Part shown: piece after piece, positions 1 through 7,832 of the stretch
Layout of the letters: every line of letters starts with the position of its first letter
Position numbering within the stretch: position 1 is the first letter of the stretch
Origin: Candidatus Woesearchaeota archaeon
Lineage (GTDB): Archaea; Nanobdellota; Nanobdellia; Woesearchaeales; ARS49
Direction: 5' to 3'
Length of the DNA: 64,000 nt
Assembly: GCA_018302815.1 (NCBI GenBank)
Contig: JAGVZE010000011.1
Span: 1-64,000 of the forward strand
Position numbers and translations under genes: made by a program
The notes under the pieces: generated by a model
What the model saw: only the letters and a program-made list of their open reading frames with translations
Databases searched by the model: none
What the model was told of the DNA's origin: nothing

Positions 1-5
1 CTAAG

Positions 6-75
6 TAGTCCGAGCGAAACTTGCGGACCCAAGTAATAACATTTATAAAGGAAGCAGAGGCATTTCCAGATGTTA
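6..75 (+). repeat. 70-base promoter-like repeat, copy 1
   Basis: This stretch is repeated at 1723-1792 with a single difference. It contains a GTCCG-N11-CGGAC inverted repeat, then an archaeal TATA box (TTTATAAA, about 42-49), and ends just after an ATG at 70-72, about 25 bases beyond the TATA box. That fits a leaderless promoter with an operator upstream. A second reading is possible: one frame is open through the repeat and on to a stop at about 168, so it could be the 3' tail of a gene truncated at the window edge. Confidence 0.7.
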
Positions 76-300
76 GAATACACTTTCACGGGGATACAAG
101 CTCGAATTCTTCATTCCAAGTTCGCATCCACGATATCTAACCCAGTTGTACGGACAAACGCCGCACAACAAGGAAAATTCCAAATGCTATCTTTTGAGCT
201 TGGCTCGCGGCTAAGACGGGCACAACGCTTTAAAAGAACAACTTGCATAAATAACTTTGTCCCACAAACTAACATCTGGAATTTTATTCGACTTCTTTGA
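70..300 (+). CDS. possible small protein behind the repeat promoter
   Basis: This is a 76-codon frame starting at the ATG that closes the repeated promoter. I do not recognise the protein. It is basic and has no obvious domain or membrane segment. Its only support is the well-placed TATA box at 42-49. Its 3' end overlaps the convergent PIN gene by 17 bases. It may be a chance frame or the remnant of a gene that once followed this promoter. The rest of positions 1-283 holds nothing else I can support. Confidence 0.2.
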   Translation: MLEYTFTGIQARILHSKFASTISNPVVRTNAAQQGKFQMLSFELGSRLRRAQRFKRTTCINNFVPQTNIWNFIRLL

Positions 301-721
301 GAAGTGCTATGCACCCTGTGCTCTTGACTTTTTGGAAAAACTTTTGATCCGCAGTGATGAGTGGTATGTTCAAAAACTGTGCGATTGCGAGATAATGGGC
401 ATCGTAAACAGTGGTGTTGTGCTTTCTTGCGATTGAGATTGCGTTGTGAAGAATTTCTCGTGTGGGAACGATAATGGAAAGGTCTAGCTCGAGGATGCTA
501 TCAACCGCGTCTTGCACATCTTTTTCAGTGACTGCATTATTGTAGCGAAGAGCGTTTGTGATTTCGTAGAGCATCAAATCAGGCGCAATAATGTCCACAT
601 GGCCTTGAACGTGGCTGTCGCGAATAACTCTTGCTTTGTCCGAGTCCTCTTCCTCAGAAAACCATTTGATGATTACTGAAGAATCAAGAATGACTTTGGA
701 TCCTAATTGCTTTGGCGCCAT
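284..721 (-). CDS. PIN-domain toxin, VapC-like
   Basis: The 145-residue protein has the PIN fold pattern: Asp13 in ILDSS, a Glu in LMLYEITNAL, and the C-terminal acidic sites in VYDAHYLA and ITADQKF. PIN proteins of this size are usually Mg-dependent ribonucleases of VapBC toxin-antitoxin pairs. Its start overlaps the 3' end of the small gene upstream at 703-882 by 19 bases, which suggests translational coupling and identifies that gene as the likely antitoxin. The RNA target cannot be read from the sequence. Family assignment is confident; toxicity is inferred. Confidence 0.85.
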   Translation of the reverse strand: MAPKQLGSKVILDSSVIIKWFSEEEDSDKARVIRDSHVQGHVDIIAPDLMLYEITNALRYNNAVTEKDVQDAVDSILELDLSIIVPTREILHNAISIARKHNTTVYDAHYLAIAQFLNIPLITADQKFFQKVKSTGCIALLKEVE

Positions 722-882
722 TTTGCAATCTCTTTTGCGCCATGCCAGTGTCCAATCTTCTTACGCAATCTATCTTGAGCAGCCACTGCCTCTGCAATTT
801 GATCCGCCTCTTTGAGCCTGGCATCTACAAGGACGTGCATTCGCCTTTTGTACACATCGCTTTTCTTCTCAAGCAGTTCCAT
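703..882 (-). CDS. putative antitoxin partner of the PIN toxin
   Basis: This 59-residue, highly charged and mostly helical protein starts MELLEKKSDVYKRRMHVL and ends WRQSN. It lies directly upstream of the PIN gene and overlaps it by 19 bases, the usual antitoxin position. I see no clear AbrB or RHH signature, so the family is unknown. A TATA box (TTTATAAA, 905-912) sits about 26 bases before the ATG, consistent with a leaderless transcript covering both genes. The antitoxin role is inferred from position and size only. Confidence 0.6.
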   Translation of the reverse strand: MELLEKKSDVYKRRMHVLVDARLKEADQIAEAVAAQDRLRKKIGHWHGAKEIAKWRQSN

Positions 883-904
883 AGAGCAGTCTATGCTTTC
901 AGGT

Positions 905-912
905 TTTATAAA
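905..912 (-). promoter_or_regulatory. TATA box of the PIN toxin-antitoxin pair
   Basis: TTTATAAA centred 26 bases upstream of the antitoxin ATG at 882. The spacing is that of an archaeal promoter with a leaderless message. Confidence 0.55.
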
Positions 913-1091
913 GCTATCTTGAGCAAACTCATATTTCCGACATCGGGAAATTTAGCTATTGTCTCAATCATTCGAAGGAACCACCAACCCAACCGACCGA
1001 AAAAGGCAAGATTTCTTTATGAACTCAAAAATACAAAGTAATTGATTAACTGTTGTATAACTTAATATATTCATTCTTTCTTGGACTTAGT

Positions 1092-1544
1092 ATGCCCTTC
1101 ATACAAGGAAAAGTGAAAGAACTTGCGGGAAGACACAAGGAGTTATTTTTAAAACTCGCATTTGGAACTGTTCTTGCCAGAATTAATGAAGAAATTCCAC
1201 AAATTATGGCCAAGGGCTGGGCAAAAGAAATTTCAAATCAGGATTTATATCACGTCCATGTTTGTATTCCCTGGGTCGTTGATGTGCCGAATTTTAATGA
1301 AAATGAAGAATTAATTAAATGGCTCGTTCATAACGCCGTATTACTTTATCATTCACAAGAATTGACCGGAATATATAACGATAGAAATATTATTTCCAAA
1401 AGAAATCCAAACCATATTTATACGGATAATTCTAGAAAAACGGTTAACCCAGAACACCTTCAGGCATTCGCAGTAATTGATTTGTATTTTAAAAAGAGCG
1501 TATCTGGAAGAATAGAAATTACAGAGGCAATAGTTAATGGTTAG
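1092..1544 (+). CDS. hypothetical protein
   Basis: I do not recognise this 150-residue protein. I chose the ATG at 1092 over the in-frame start at 1053 because a TATA-like CTTAATATA lies about 30 bases upstream, over the earlier start. The protein looks globular and soluble, with a helical N-terminus, a central stretch containing HVHVCIPWVVDVP, and a C-terminus ending in an acidic/aliphatic helix. There is no signal peptide or membrane segment. It stands alone between the PIN pair and the second promoter repeat. Confidence 0.6.
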   Translation: MPFIQGKVKELAGRHKELFLKLAFGTVLARINEEIPQIMAKGWAKEISNQDLYHVHVCIPWVVDVPNFNENEELIKWLVHNAVLLYHSQELTGIYNDRNIISKRNPNHIYTDNSRKTVNPEHLQAFAVIDLYFKKSVSGRIEITEAIVNG

Positions 1545-1669
1545 CAAGTTGTTCATCGTCTCGGAGAGTCGCCCATCCATAAGACTCTGCCTTTTTCCTG
1601 AGTCTTTGAATCTGTCCCATAATACATTGCATTTCATCTGCGGACTTTACCGCATAGTCTTAGGCAATA

Positions 1670-1702
1670 TGTCCGGACAAATGCTGTACAAAACTTAAAT
1701 AC
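1670..1702 (+). promoter_or_regulatory. operator-promoter, TGTCCGGACAA type, third copy
   Basis: TGTCCGGACAA is followed by ATGCTGTACAAA and a TATA-like CTTAAATAC, nearly identical to the element at 10160-10193. Here it leads directly into the second copy of the 70-base repeat, so two operator-promoter units stand in tandem. No intact gene follows, so this looks like a stranded copy left by a rearrangement. Positions 1545-1908 hold only these elements. Confidence 0.6.
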
Positions 1703-1722
1703 TCAACTTTTCAGAGTTATGA

Positions 1723-1792
1723 TAGTCCGAGCGAAACTTGCGGACCCAAGTAATAACATTTATAAAGGAAACAGAGGCATTTCCAGATGTTA
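1723..1792 (+). repeat. 70-base promoter-like repeat, copy 2
   Basis: This is identical to 6-75 at 69 of 70 bases. It carries the same GTCCG...CGGAC inverted repeat and TTTATAAA box. The sequence after it differs from that after copy 1. The frame that is open across the repeat continues to a stop at about 1872 (ending DVTDLT), so a gene-tail origin cannot be excluded. Confidence 0.7.
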
Positions 1793-1908
1793 ACTATGAT
1801 GGCTCATATCGTGCTGCTGATATTCCTGTTTCGGCAGAAATTGTGCTGATTGATGTCACGGATTTGACGTAGAAATGTTAATATACTTATGTGTCGCTAT
1901 TCTGATAC

Positions 1909-2553
1909 ATGTCTGTAAAAAATGCGTTGATTCTCCATGAAAAATTTCTGAACGTGTGTTCTCACGACTTCTTAAATTGCATCACTCCTATGCTCTCTAC
2001 CACTGAGATGCTGAAGAAAAAAAAGTTCGGAAAACATCAAAAACGCATGATTAACCTCATTCAGGGCAGTGTTCAGACGCTTCACGAACTCATCAACATT
2101 TTTTTTGATGCTGAGCGCATGACCCATGGTTTGACGGTGTTAAAACTTTCTCGGGTGCAAGTAGATAATGTGGCGTCTGCCGCGATTCACGATGCAAAGG
2201 CGTTTTCAAATCAGAAAAAAGTACATTTAAAGAAATCAGTCCCAAAACGGCTTTTTTTAATTGCTGATGAAACGTATCTGGCTAAAGCGCTCAGTTATGC
2301 TGTGAACAGCGCTATCATGATGGCTCCGCAAAACGGAACAGTTCACGTACGAGCGTATAGATCAGGCGAGTATGTTGCGCTGAGCGTCAGCTCAGCGCGA
2401 ATGGGAACCATGAAGCCATCATTCAACCTGGAGCCTGGAACGCTCAAGCGGTGCAGGGATGCCTCATTGTACGTGGCGAAAAACATCATAAAACTCCACG
2501 GGGGAAAGGTGAAAACGGCAAAGGGACAGACGACGTTTTTCCTGCGCGCTTAG
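1909..2553 (+). CDS. degenerate histidine-kinase-like protein
   Basis: The 214-residue protein has an H-box-like segment (KFLNVCSHDFLNCITP, candidate His19), a dimerization-type helix pair, and an ATPase-like second half. That half has an N-box-like NSAIMMAP and a C-terminal IIKLHGGKVKTAKGQTTFFL that resembles the G2 region. The G1 motif (DxGxG) is not visible where expected, so ATP binding may be weak or lost. There is no sensor domain or membrane segment. It converges on cheD with a four-base overlap and may feed the receivers of the chemotaxis operon; that link is inference. Confidence 0.65.
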   Translation: MSVKNALILHEKFLNVCSHDFLNCITPMLSTTEMLKKKKFGKHQKRMINLIQGSVQTLHELINIFFDAERMTHGLTVLKLSRVQVDNVASAAIHDAKAFSNQKKVHLKKSVPKRLFLIADETYLAKALSYAVNSAIMMAPQNGTVHVRAYRSGEYVALSVSSARMGTMKPSFNLEPGTLKRCRDASLYVAKNIIKLHGGKVKTAKGQTTFFLRA

Positions 2554-3014
2554 TATTCTTTTGTTTCTCCATACACTTTGCCAACGACCACTCTGCCGGT
2601 TGAGATCTCAAACCATATGCTTCTTCCCTGGCTGCCGCCAACATCTTCCGCTCTAATTTGTATGTTTTCCGCATGGAGCTTTTTTCTGGCCGACTTGACA
2701 TTGTCATCACCGATGGAACTTTGAACGGTGGGAAACATAGAAGCCCCTCCAAAGATTTTCGCAACTATCCTCCTGCAGCCAAGGGACCGCATCTGTCCAA
2801 TCAACGCATCGAGAGCGGAATGAGCGAACCTGAGCGGGTTTTTTTCATGGCTGCTTTTTCGGCCAGGGAGGAGGATGTGGGCCAGACCCCCGATCTTTTT
2901 TTCAGCGTCATAGAGGCATACGACCACGCAGCTTCCCACACCGATGGATTCGAGGATTGAGTTGCCTTCGGCGACCCTGCATTCGGCGATGTTCACACTG
3001 ATTTTTTCAGACAT
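2550..3014 (-). CDS. cheD: chemoreceptor glutamine deamidase CheD
   Basis: CheD deamidates glutamines of chemoreceptors and binds CheC. The 154-residue protein shows the family core: SIGVGSCVVVCLYD with the likely catalytic Cys29, then GLAHILLPG with His46. I chose the ATG at 3014 because it overlaps the cheC stop (ATGTCTGA), an arrangement that couples their translation; an upstream in-frame start at 3059 would lie inside cheC. It is the last gene of the chemotaxis operon and sits next to its known partner CheC. Confidence 0.92.
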   Translation of the reverse strand: MSEKISVNIAECRVAEGNSILESIGVGSCVVVCLYDAEKKIGGLAHILLPGRKSSHEKNPLRFAHSALDALIGQMRSLGCRRIVAKIFGGASMFPTVQSSIGDDNVKSARKKLHAENIQIRAEDVGGSQGRSIWFEISTGRVVVGKVYGETKEY

Positions 3015-3624
3015 AGGGCGTTCTAACCTTTTCGCGCAAGGAAGAATAGAAAGAATCATCGAATAGAACGATCATGTGGAACCGCATTTTTTCATTCTCA
3101 ATGGAAAAGTCCGTCTTGAAAACGAAAACCCCCTCTGCTCTTGCCGCAAGTTGGGCCAACAGCGTATCGAGCGTGGAACTCAAGCGATCGATGCTGATGT
3201 CCGGAATGGATTCTATCAGGCGCAACCCGAAGGCTCGCGAAATGAAATCCAGACTCGAGCCGCTCAGGATATTGCCGGTCTCTTTCAACAGGTCTTTGCG
3301 CAAATCATCAAGGTCGTTTCTCTTCTCGTGAAGAACGATGTTGGTGAAGGTTAACGCGTCGGCGATAGTGGAGATCAATAGGAAGCTTCCTATGCGGACA
3401 GGTTTTTTCCTGATGAGTATGTTGATTCCCAGATAGACCGTCGCCATGACAATCTCCGGAGAATCGATATCCTCGGGCATATCTTCAATGCGGCACCATC
3501 TGAATGACGTTTTAGTTACGGCAATCTTTTTCTTGGCGAGTTCGGATAATGCTCTCGCTGCTTGTTTAGCGCTTCCGGATAAGGTGCGCTTCAACGCATC
3601 GCTCTCTCTTTTCGTCAGTTTCAT
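3007..3624 (-). CDS. cheC: CheY-P phosphatase CheC
   Basis: CheC removes phosphate from CheY-P and is stimulated by CheD. The family has two pseudo-symmetric active sites (E..N with a later Pro). In this 205-residue protein the C-terminal site is intact (LLKETGNILSGSSLDFISRAFG, followed by IPDI). The N-terminal site reads LKRTLSGSAKQAARALSELA and lacks the Glu and Asn. So only one site looks active. It overlaps cheA by four bases and cheD by eight. Confidence 0.9.
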   Translation of the reverse strand: MKLTKRESDALKRTLSGSAKQAARALSELAKKKIAVTKTSFRWCRIEDMPEDIDSPEIVMATVYLGINILIRKKPVRIGSFLLISTIADALTFTNIVLHEKRNDLDDLRKDLLKETGNILSGSSLDFISRAFGLRLIESIPDISIDRLSSTLDTLLAQLAARAEGVFVFKTDFSIENEKMRFHMIVLFDDSFYSSLREKVRTPYV

Positions 3625-5186
3625 TTTGATGAGCCGTTCTCGAGGAGCGTTTGCGTATCGATGATCAGTACAGTGCTGCCATCTCCTAGGATGGTCGCGC
3701 CCGAGAGCCCTTTTATATCGCGCAATGACGGATCAAGCGGCTTGATCAAGACGTCTTGCCGCCCAACTATCCGGTCAACAAGCAAACCGACGCATTCCCC
3801 TCTGACATCCACCACGATTGCAACACTCCTTTTCATGGTCTCTGAAGGCTGTTCAAAAAGTCTTGCGAGGTGGAACAGCGCAATTTCCTGATCCTCGAAA
3901 ATAATAACCTCCTGTTTCTCTATGGTTTTGATATCATTCTCTTCTGTCTCAACGATTTTCACAATATTCGTCATTGGGATGGCGTACGATGATGGTCCTA
4001 CAGCCACGAGAAAGCATTGGACGATAGCAAGCGTGAGCGGCAGCTCGATAGTGATCTTGGTCCCATCGCCCTTCTTGGTGTCAAGGACAACCTTGCCGCT
4101 CAGGGACTCAACGGCTCTTTTCACCGCATCCAAACCGACCCCTCTGCCTGAAATTTCCGTCACTTTTTTGCTCGTGGAATATCTTTGATTGAATGGAAGT
4201 TGGTACACTTTTTCATCAGGCAGTTTCACCAGTTGCTCTTTCGTGATAATGCCTTTCTCCACGGCGACACGCTTGATTTCCTCGATGTCCAAACCCGCAC
4301 CATCATCTTCAACACTGATGAGAACCTTATTCCTTTCTCTTGCCGCGCTAAGCGTGATGCTTCCTGCCTTCTTTTTTAGTTTTTCCCGTTCTTCATTCGC
4401 CTCGATCCCATGATCAACCGCGTTTCGCAAGAGATGCACGAGCGGTTCACCGAGCTTATCCAATATCGTCCTATCGAGCTCACTATCAAGGCCGCTCATG
4501 GAAAAATCGACGGCTTTGTTTTCGCGTGCCGCTAAGTCTCGAACCATTCGGGGAAATTGCATGCATATGTGCTCCAGCGGAACCATCCGCATCCCCATCA
4601 CCTGGAACTGCAGTTCCTGCATCAACCTATCAAGTTCAGTCAACGGCTGGTTCAACGCTTCACATTCCTGTTTTAGCCGGCTAAGTTTCAATTTGTTGAT
4701 GAGAAACTCTCCTACCAGCTCGAGCAGCGCATCGAGTCTTGAGCTTTCAATTCGTATCGAGGACGGAGTTCTGGCGAGTTCAGGTCTTTTGGCCAAACGA
4801 ATGCCGGTCTGCTCAGTTTCCCGGTCTTGCTTCTCTTGCGAATCTAGAAAGGGATTGTTTTGCGCATCTTTCTTCATCAACTCTTCCACCGCGTTCCCCA
4901 GAGCATCGATAGATGCGAACAACGTATCAATCACCTCTTTGGTCAGCTTCACTTCCTTATTTCTGAGCTTGCCAAGGAGATCCTCCATTTGGTGAGCCCT
5001 CTTCGAGAGTTCTGTGAACCCCATCATGGCCGAAGAACCCTTGAGTGTGTGGGCGCTTCGAAACAAGTCATTTATATTCTCTTGGTCCCCTGGATTTTTC
5101 TCCAAAGCAATCAGTGCGCGGTTGAGCTTTTCTATATGTTCTCTCGATTCCGCAAGAAATTCTTTGAGGAATTTAACCGTATTCAT
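3621..5186 (-). CDS. cheA: chemotaxis histidine kinase CheA, short form without P2
   Basis: CheA autophosphorylates and passes phosphate to CheY. Order of domains in 521 residues: P1/Hpt with His46 in SAHTLKGSSAMMGF; a short charged linker; P3 dimerization from about residue 138; P4 ATPase with HLLRNAVDHGIE (N box), DDGAGLD (G1) and GRGVGLDAVKRAVE (G2); and a P5 CheW-like end (LTLAIVQCFLVAVG onward). There is no room for a P2 CheY-binding domain, which makes it shorter than the usual 650 or so residues. It overlaps its neighbours by four bases on both sides. Confidence 0.95.
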   Translation of the reverse strand: MNTVKFLKEFLAESREHIEKLNRALIALEKNPGDQENINDLFRSAHTLKGSSAMMGFTELSKRAHQMEDLLGKLRNKEVKLTKEVIDTLFASIDALGNAVEELMKKDAQNNPFLDSQEKQDRETEQTGIRLAKRPELARTPSSIRIESSRLDALLELVGEFLINKLKLSRLKQECEALNQPLTELDRLMQELQFQVMGMRMVPLEHICMQFPRMVRDLAARENKAVDFSMSGLDSELDRTILDKLGEPLVHLLRNAVDHGIEANEEREKLKKKAGSITLSAARERNKVLISVEDDGAGLDIEEIKRVAVEKGIITKEQLVKLPDEKVYQLPFNQRYSTSKKVTEISGRGVGLDAVKRAVESLSGKVVLDTKKGDGTKITIELPLTLAIVQCFLVAVGPSSYAIPMTNIVKIVETEENDIKTIEKQEVIIFEDQEIALFHLARLFEQPSETMKRSVAIVVDVRGECVGLLVDRIVGRQDVLIKPLDPSLRDIKGLSGATILGDGSTVLIIDTQTLLENGSSK

Positions 5187-5536
5187 TTCACACGTTTTAG
5201 TTTGAGACTTTTACCATTCAATTCCGCGGCGACGGCCGTTTTCAAGACTTTTATCAATGCTTTAATTGCGATGAAAATGTCACGACTGGTATCGTGATCC
5301 TTCTTTTGCAATGCGCCAACCAGCTTTTTGATGTTATCAGAGATTTCGCGGGCGATGATCGCAACGGAATTATAATCCATCTGCATGGAACTCCCTCGCA
5401 ACATGTGATTCAACCGTCTCAATTCCAGAAGGACCTTTTCATCGTAGCTGTTCTTATCCAGCTTTTGCACCGATTTTTTAATGCCGGTGATGCATTTCTT
5501 CGCTTCATCTTTATAAAGTTTTTTCAAGTCGTCCAT
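5183..5536 (-). CDS. stand-alone histidine phosphotransfer (Hpt)-like protein
   Basis: The protein is 117 residues and entirely helical. Its second helix reads LNHMLRGSSMQMD, which matches the Hpt consensus HxLKGSS around the phosphorylated His, here His44. The P1 domain of CheA in the next gene has the same pattern. The gene overlaps cheA by four bases and follows cheB with one base between, so all three are made together. It may act as a phosphate relay or sink for the two CheY proteins. Family is well supported; the role is inferred. Confidence 0.75.
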   Translation of the reverse strand: MDDLKKLYKDEAKKCITGIKKSVQKLDKNSYDEKVLLELRRLNHMLRGSSMQMDYNSVAIIAREISDNIKKLVGALQKKDHDTSRDIFIAIKALIKVLKTAVAAELNGKSLKLKRVK

Positions 5537-5537
5537 G

Positions 5538-6536
5538 TCACATCAACTCCATTATTTTTTTGGGAATCCTGTCCAGAGACAACACGTGGTCAGCATGCCC
5601 GCGTTCGATAACGGCTTTCGGCATCCCAAAAACAACGCTGGTGCGCTCATCCTGCGCGATGACCACTCCTTGATATTTCTTGACTTCCTCTGCGCCATTC
5701 GAGCCGTCTTGGCCCATGCCGGTCAAGATGACCGCGATCACATCGTCTTTGAACACCTGAGCTATCGATTTCAATGCAGTATCAATACAGGGCATGAGCT
5801 CTTCCCTCTCCTTTTTCAACCTGACTTTCGCTCCATTGTCCTTCGATAATATCTCGAGCGCGAACCCTCCTGGCGCAACCAGCGCTTTTCCCTGAACCAT
5901 CCTCTCCCCCTGCTCCGCTTCTTTCACGCTAATTGCACATCGCTTATTCAGGCGTTCAGCAAATGTCTTGGTGAAACCGGGGGGCATGTGCTGGACGACC
6001 AGAAGAAAAGCAGGGAATCCCTTGGGAAGGGATTTCAGGATGAATTCTATGGCGGTCGGACCCCCGCTGCTTGCGCCCAGGACCACTATTTTATTCGAAT
6101 GCTGCGGGAACCTTCCGATTTTCCCGCGCTGTTCAAGAGAGAGCTTTTTGATCTCGACGGACGCTGCCGTCTTAACAAGCGCGATGAGCTCTTCCTTCAT
6201 GTCCATTATTTTCGAGTTCCGTTTTGGCTTGGCGATGAAATCAAATGCGCCATATTCGAACGCGGTGAGTACTTCATGGGAGGAAAGATCGTTTGTCGAA
6301 GAGGTGATGATCACTGGCACTGGCTGCGCGTCCATGATGTTGTGCAAGATATCCAGGCATGAAATCCTTTTCATGTCGATGCTCAGGATGATAACATCGG
6401 GGTGAAGCTTCAATTTCTGCATGGCTTCCTCGTAATCCTTGGCAGTAAATGCTTTCATCGAGGGATCAGAATTAAGAAAGTTAGCCAGCGTGAATCTGAG
6501 AAAGTACGCATCGTCGATAACGAGGACCTTGATCAT
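5538..6536 (-). CDS. cheB: chemoreceptor methylesterase CheB with degenerate receiver
   Basis: CheB removes methyl groups from, and deamidates, chemoreceptors. The C-terminal esterase is intact: LGASSGGPTAIEF (nucleophile Ser), VVQHMPPGFT (His) and GMGQDGSNGAEE (Asp). The N-terminal receiver keeps the acidic pair (Asp8, Asp9) and the Lys of AKPK, but the phosphoacceptor position reads IILSIDM: Ser52 replaces the Asp. The DNA (CTG AGC ATC GAC) confirms this. So activation by phosphorylation is unlikely. It overlaps the cheY upstream by four bases. Confidence 0.93.
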   Translation of the reverse strand: MIKVLVIDDAYFLRFTLANFLNSDPSMKAFTAKDYEEAMQKLKLHPDVIILSIDMKRISCLDILHNIMDAQPVPVIITSSTNDLSSHEVLTAFEYGAFDFIAKPKRNSKIMDMKEELIALVKTAASVEIKKLSLEQRGKIGRFPQHSNKIVVLGASSGGPTAIEFILKSLPKGFPAFLLVVQHMPPGFTKTFAERLNKRCAISVKEAEQGERMVQGKALVAPGGFALEILSKDNGAKVRLKKEREELMPCIDTALKSIAQVFKDDVIAVILTGMGQDGSNGAEEVKKYQGVVIAQDERTSVVFGMPKAVIERGHADHVLSLDRIPKKIMELM

Positions 6537-6889
6537 TTAAGTACCTTTTTGATCGTTTCAATGACTTTTTTCGGTTCGAACGGCTTCCCCACATATTGTT
6601 TCGCCCCGGCACGCAACGCCTCATCAATGGTTTCTTTCTGACCTGTCGCGCTGATCATAATGACCTTTGCCTGCGGATCCAGTTCCATGATTTTCTGAAG
6701 CGCGGTCAAACCGCTATCTTTCATGACGATATCCAAGAGCACGATGTCCGGCTTCTCCTTTTTGTAGAGTTTTATCGCGTCCCCGCCACTCTCCCCTTCG
6801 ATGATTTGCTTGTAGCCTCCCGTCTTGAGGATGTCTTTTAGAACAGCGCGGATGAAAGCACTGTCGTCAACAATAAGAATCTTTACCAT
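6533..6889 (-). CDS. cheY: response regulator CheY (first of two)
   Basis: This is a single-domain receiver of 118 residues with all key sites: the acidic pair in VDDSAF, the phosphoacceptor Asp in IVLLDIVM, the Thr/Ser site in ISATGQ and the Lys in GKPFEP. In archaeal chemotaxis CheY-P acts on the motility machinery through an adaptor. No archaellum or CheF gene is visible here, so the output is unknown. It starts one base inside the stop of the second cheY (TGATG) and overlaps cheB by four bases. Confidence 0.93.
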   Translation of the reverse strand: MVKILIVDDSAFIRAVLKDILKTGGYKQIIEGESGGDAIKLYKKEKPDIVLLDIVMKDSGLTALQKIMELDPQAKVIMISATGQKETIDEALRAGAKQYVGKPFEPKKVIETIKKVLK

Positions 6890-7254
6890 CAGCCGATCAC
6901 CTTTTTCACTTCCGTGACGAGTTTCTGTTCCGTGACCGGCTTTGTGATATACGCCTTCACTCCCAATTTCAGCGCTTCATCCATGGTTTCTTTGGCTCGC
7001 ACGATGCTCACCACGATGCATTTCACGGCAGGATTTATCTTCTTGAGCGCCCGAAACACATCAAGGCCGGCAGGTTCGCCAGGAAGCCGCAAGTCGAGAA
7101 GCACCAAATCGGGCTTCTCTTTCTTATATTTTTCCACGCCTTCGGCGCCGTTCTCCGCTTCAATGACATCTGTATAGCCGCCCTTTCGCAGCAGGTTTAT
7201 TATCGCTTTACGTTCAAACATCGAATCCTCAATGGTGAGTATTCTTTTTTTCAT
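6889..7254 (-). CDS. response regulator, CheY-like (second)
   Basis: This is a 121-residue single receiver domain. The acidic pair reads TIEDSMF, the phosphoacceptor Asp lies in LVLLDLRLPGEPAG, and the Lys in ITKPVTE. I chose the ATG at 7254 because AGGAGG lies seven bases before it; the open frame extends 18 codons further into cheW. It overlaps cheW by 26 bases. Having two CheY-like proteins beside an extra Hpt protein suggests one may be a phosphate sink rather than the output regulator. Confidence 0.88.
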   Translation of the reverse strand: MKKRILTIEDSMFERKAIINLLRKGGYTDVIEAENGAEGVEKYKKEKPDLVLLDLRLPGEPAGLDVFRALKKINPAVKCIVVSIVRAKETMDEALKLGVKAYITKPVTEQKLVTEVKKVIG

Positions 7255-7831
7255 GGGAAATCCTCCTTTTCGTTCTTTGGCGCGCTGCCTCTCTTTTCCT
7301 GTCATCAACGCTATTTTTGGGTCGTTTTTCCTCTTTCACTCCTTTCAGCTCCGCTTTCGTTACAAGTTCATGCACGTCTGAACTCTCTTGTTCTGAAAGA
7401 AGCTTTTGCAAATTCAGGAGGATGACCATACGTTCACCAAGTATAATGACTCCCTGAAGATACTCTGAATGGATTTTCGTTGATAAGACCGCGGGCGTCC
7501 TCTTGATAGAGTCTTTTTCCGTGCGGAGCACTTCCAAGACCTGTTCAACGATGATGCCAAAAAGATTGTCGCCAACATTCACGATAAGAATGTGCTGCGG
7601 TTTGGACTCAGTAGTGACGTGAAATCTCTTGAGAAGATCAATGACGACTATGATCTTTCCCCGTACATTGATGATTCCCTCGACAAAAACAGGCGCGTTT
7701 GGAACCTTCGTTATCTTCGTCGCCTTGAGTATTTCCTTGACATCAAGGATCGGCGCAGCATACTCCTCTCCCCCGATAGCAAAAACAACGAACTGCATCT
7801 CCTCTTTTGGTTTTTCAAGCTCCGCGTGCAT
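7229..7831 (-). CDS. cheW: chemotaxis scaffold CheW with basic tail
   Basis: CheW links chemoreceptors to CheA. Residues 12-150 form the CheW fold (FVVFAIGGEEYAAPI, then FVEGIINVRGKIIVVIDL and GVIILGERMVILLNL). The last 40 or so residues are an unusual, very basic extension (KEEKRPK...RTKRRISHEKK) that overlaps the start of cheY and is not part of the standard fold. It follows the receptor gene by one base. Confidence 0.93.
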   Translation of the reverse strand: MHAELEKPKEEMQFVVFAIGGEEYAAPILDVKEILKATKITKVPNAPVFVEGIINVRGKIIVVIDLLKRFHVTTESKPQHILIVNVGDNLFGIIVEQVLEVLRTEKDSIKRTPAVLSTKIHSEYLQGVIILGERMVILLNLQKLLSEQESSDVHELVTKAELKGVKEEKRPKNSVDDRKREAARQRTKRRISHEKKNTHH

Positions 7832-7832
7832 G

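Noticed and set aside
712-1041. Open frame of 109 codons on the plus strand
   Set aside because: It runs opposite the PIN antitoxin gene, has no promoter of its own and no protein-like pattern.
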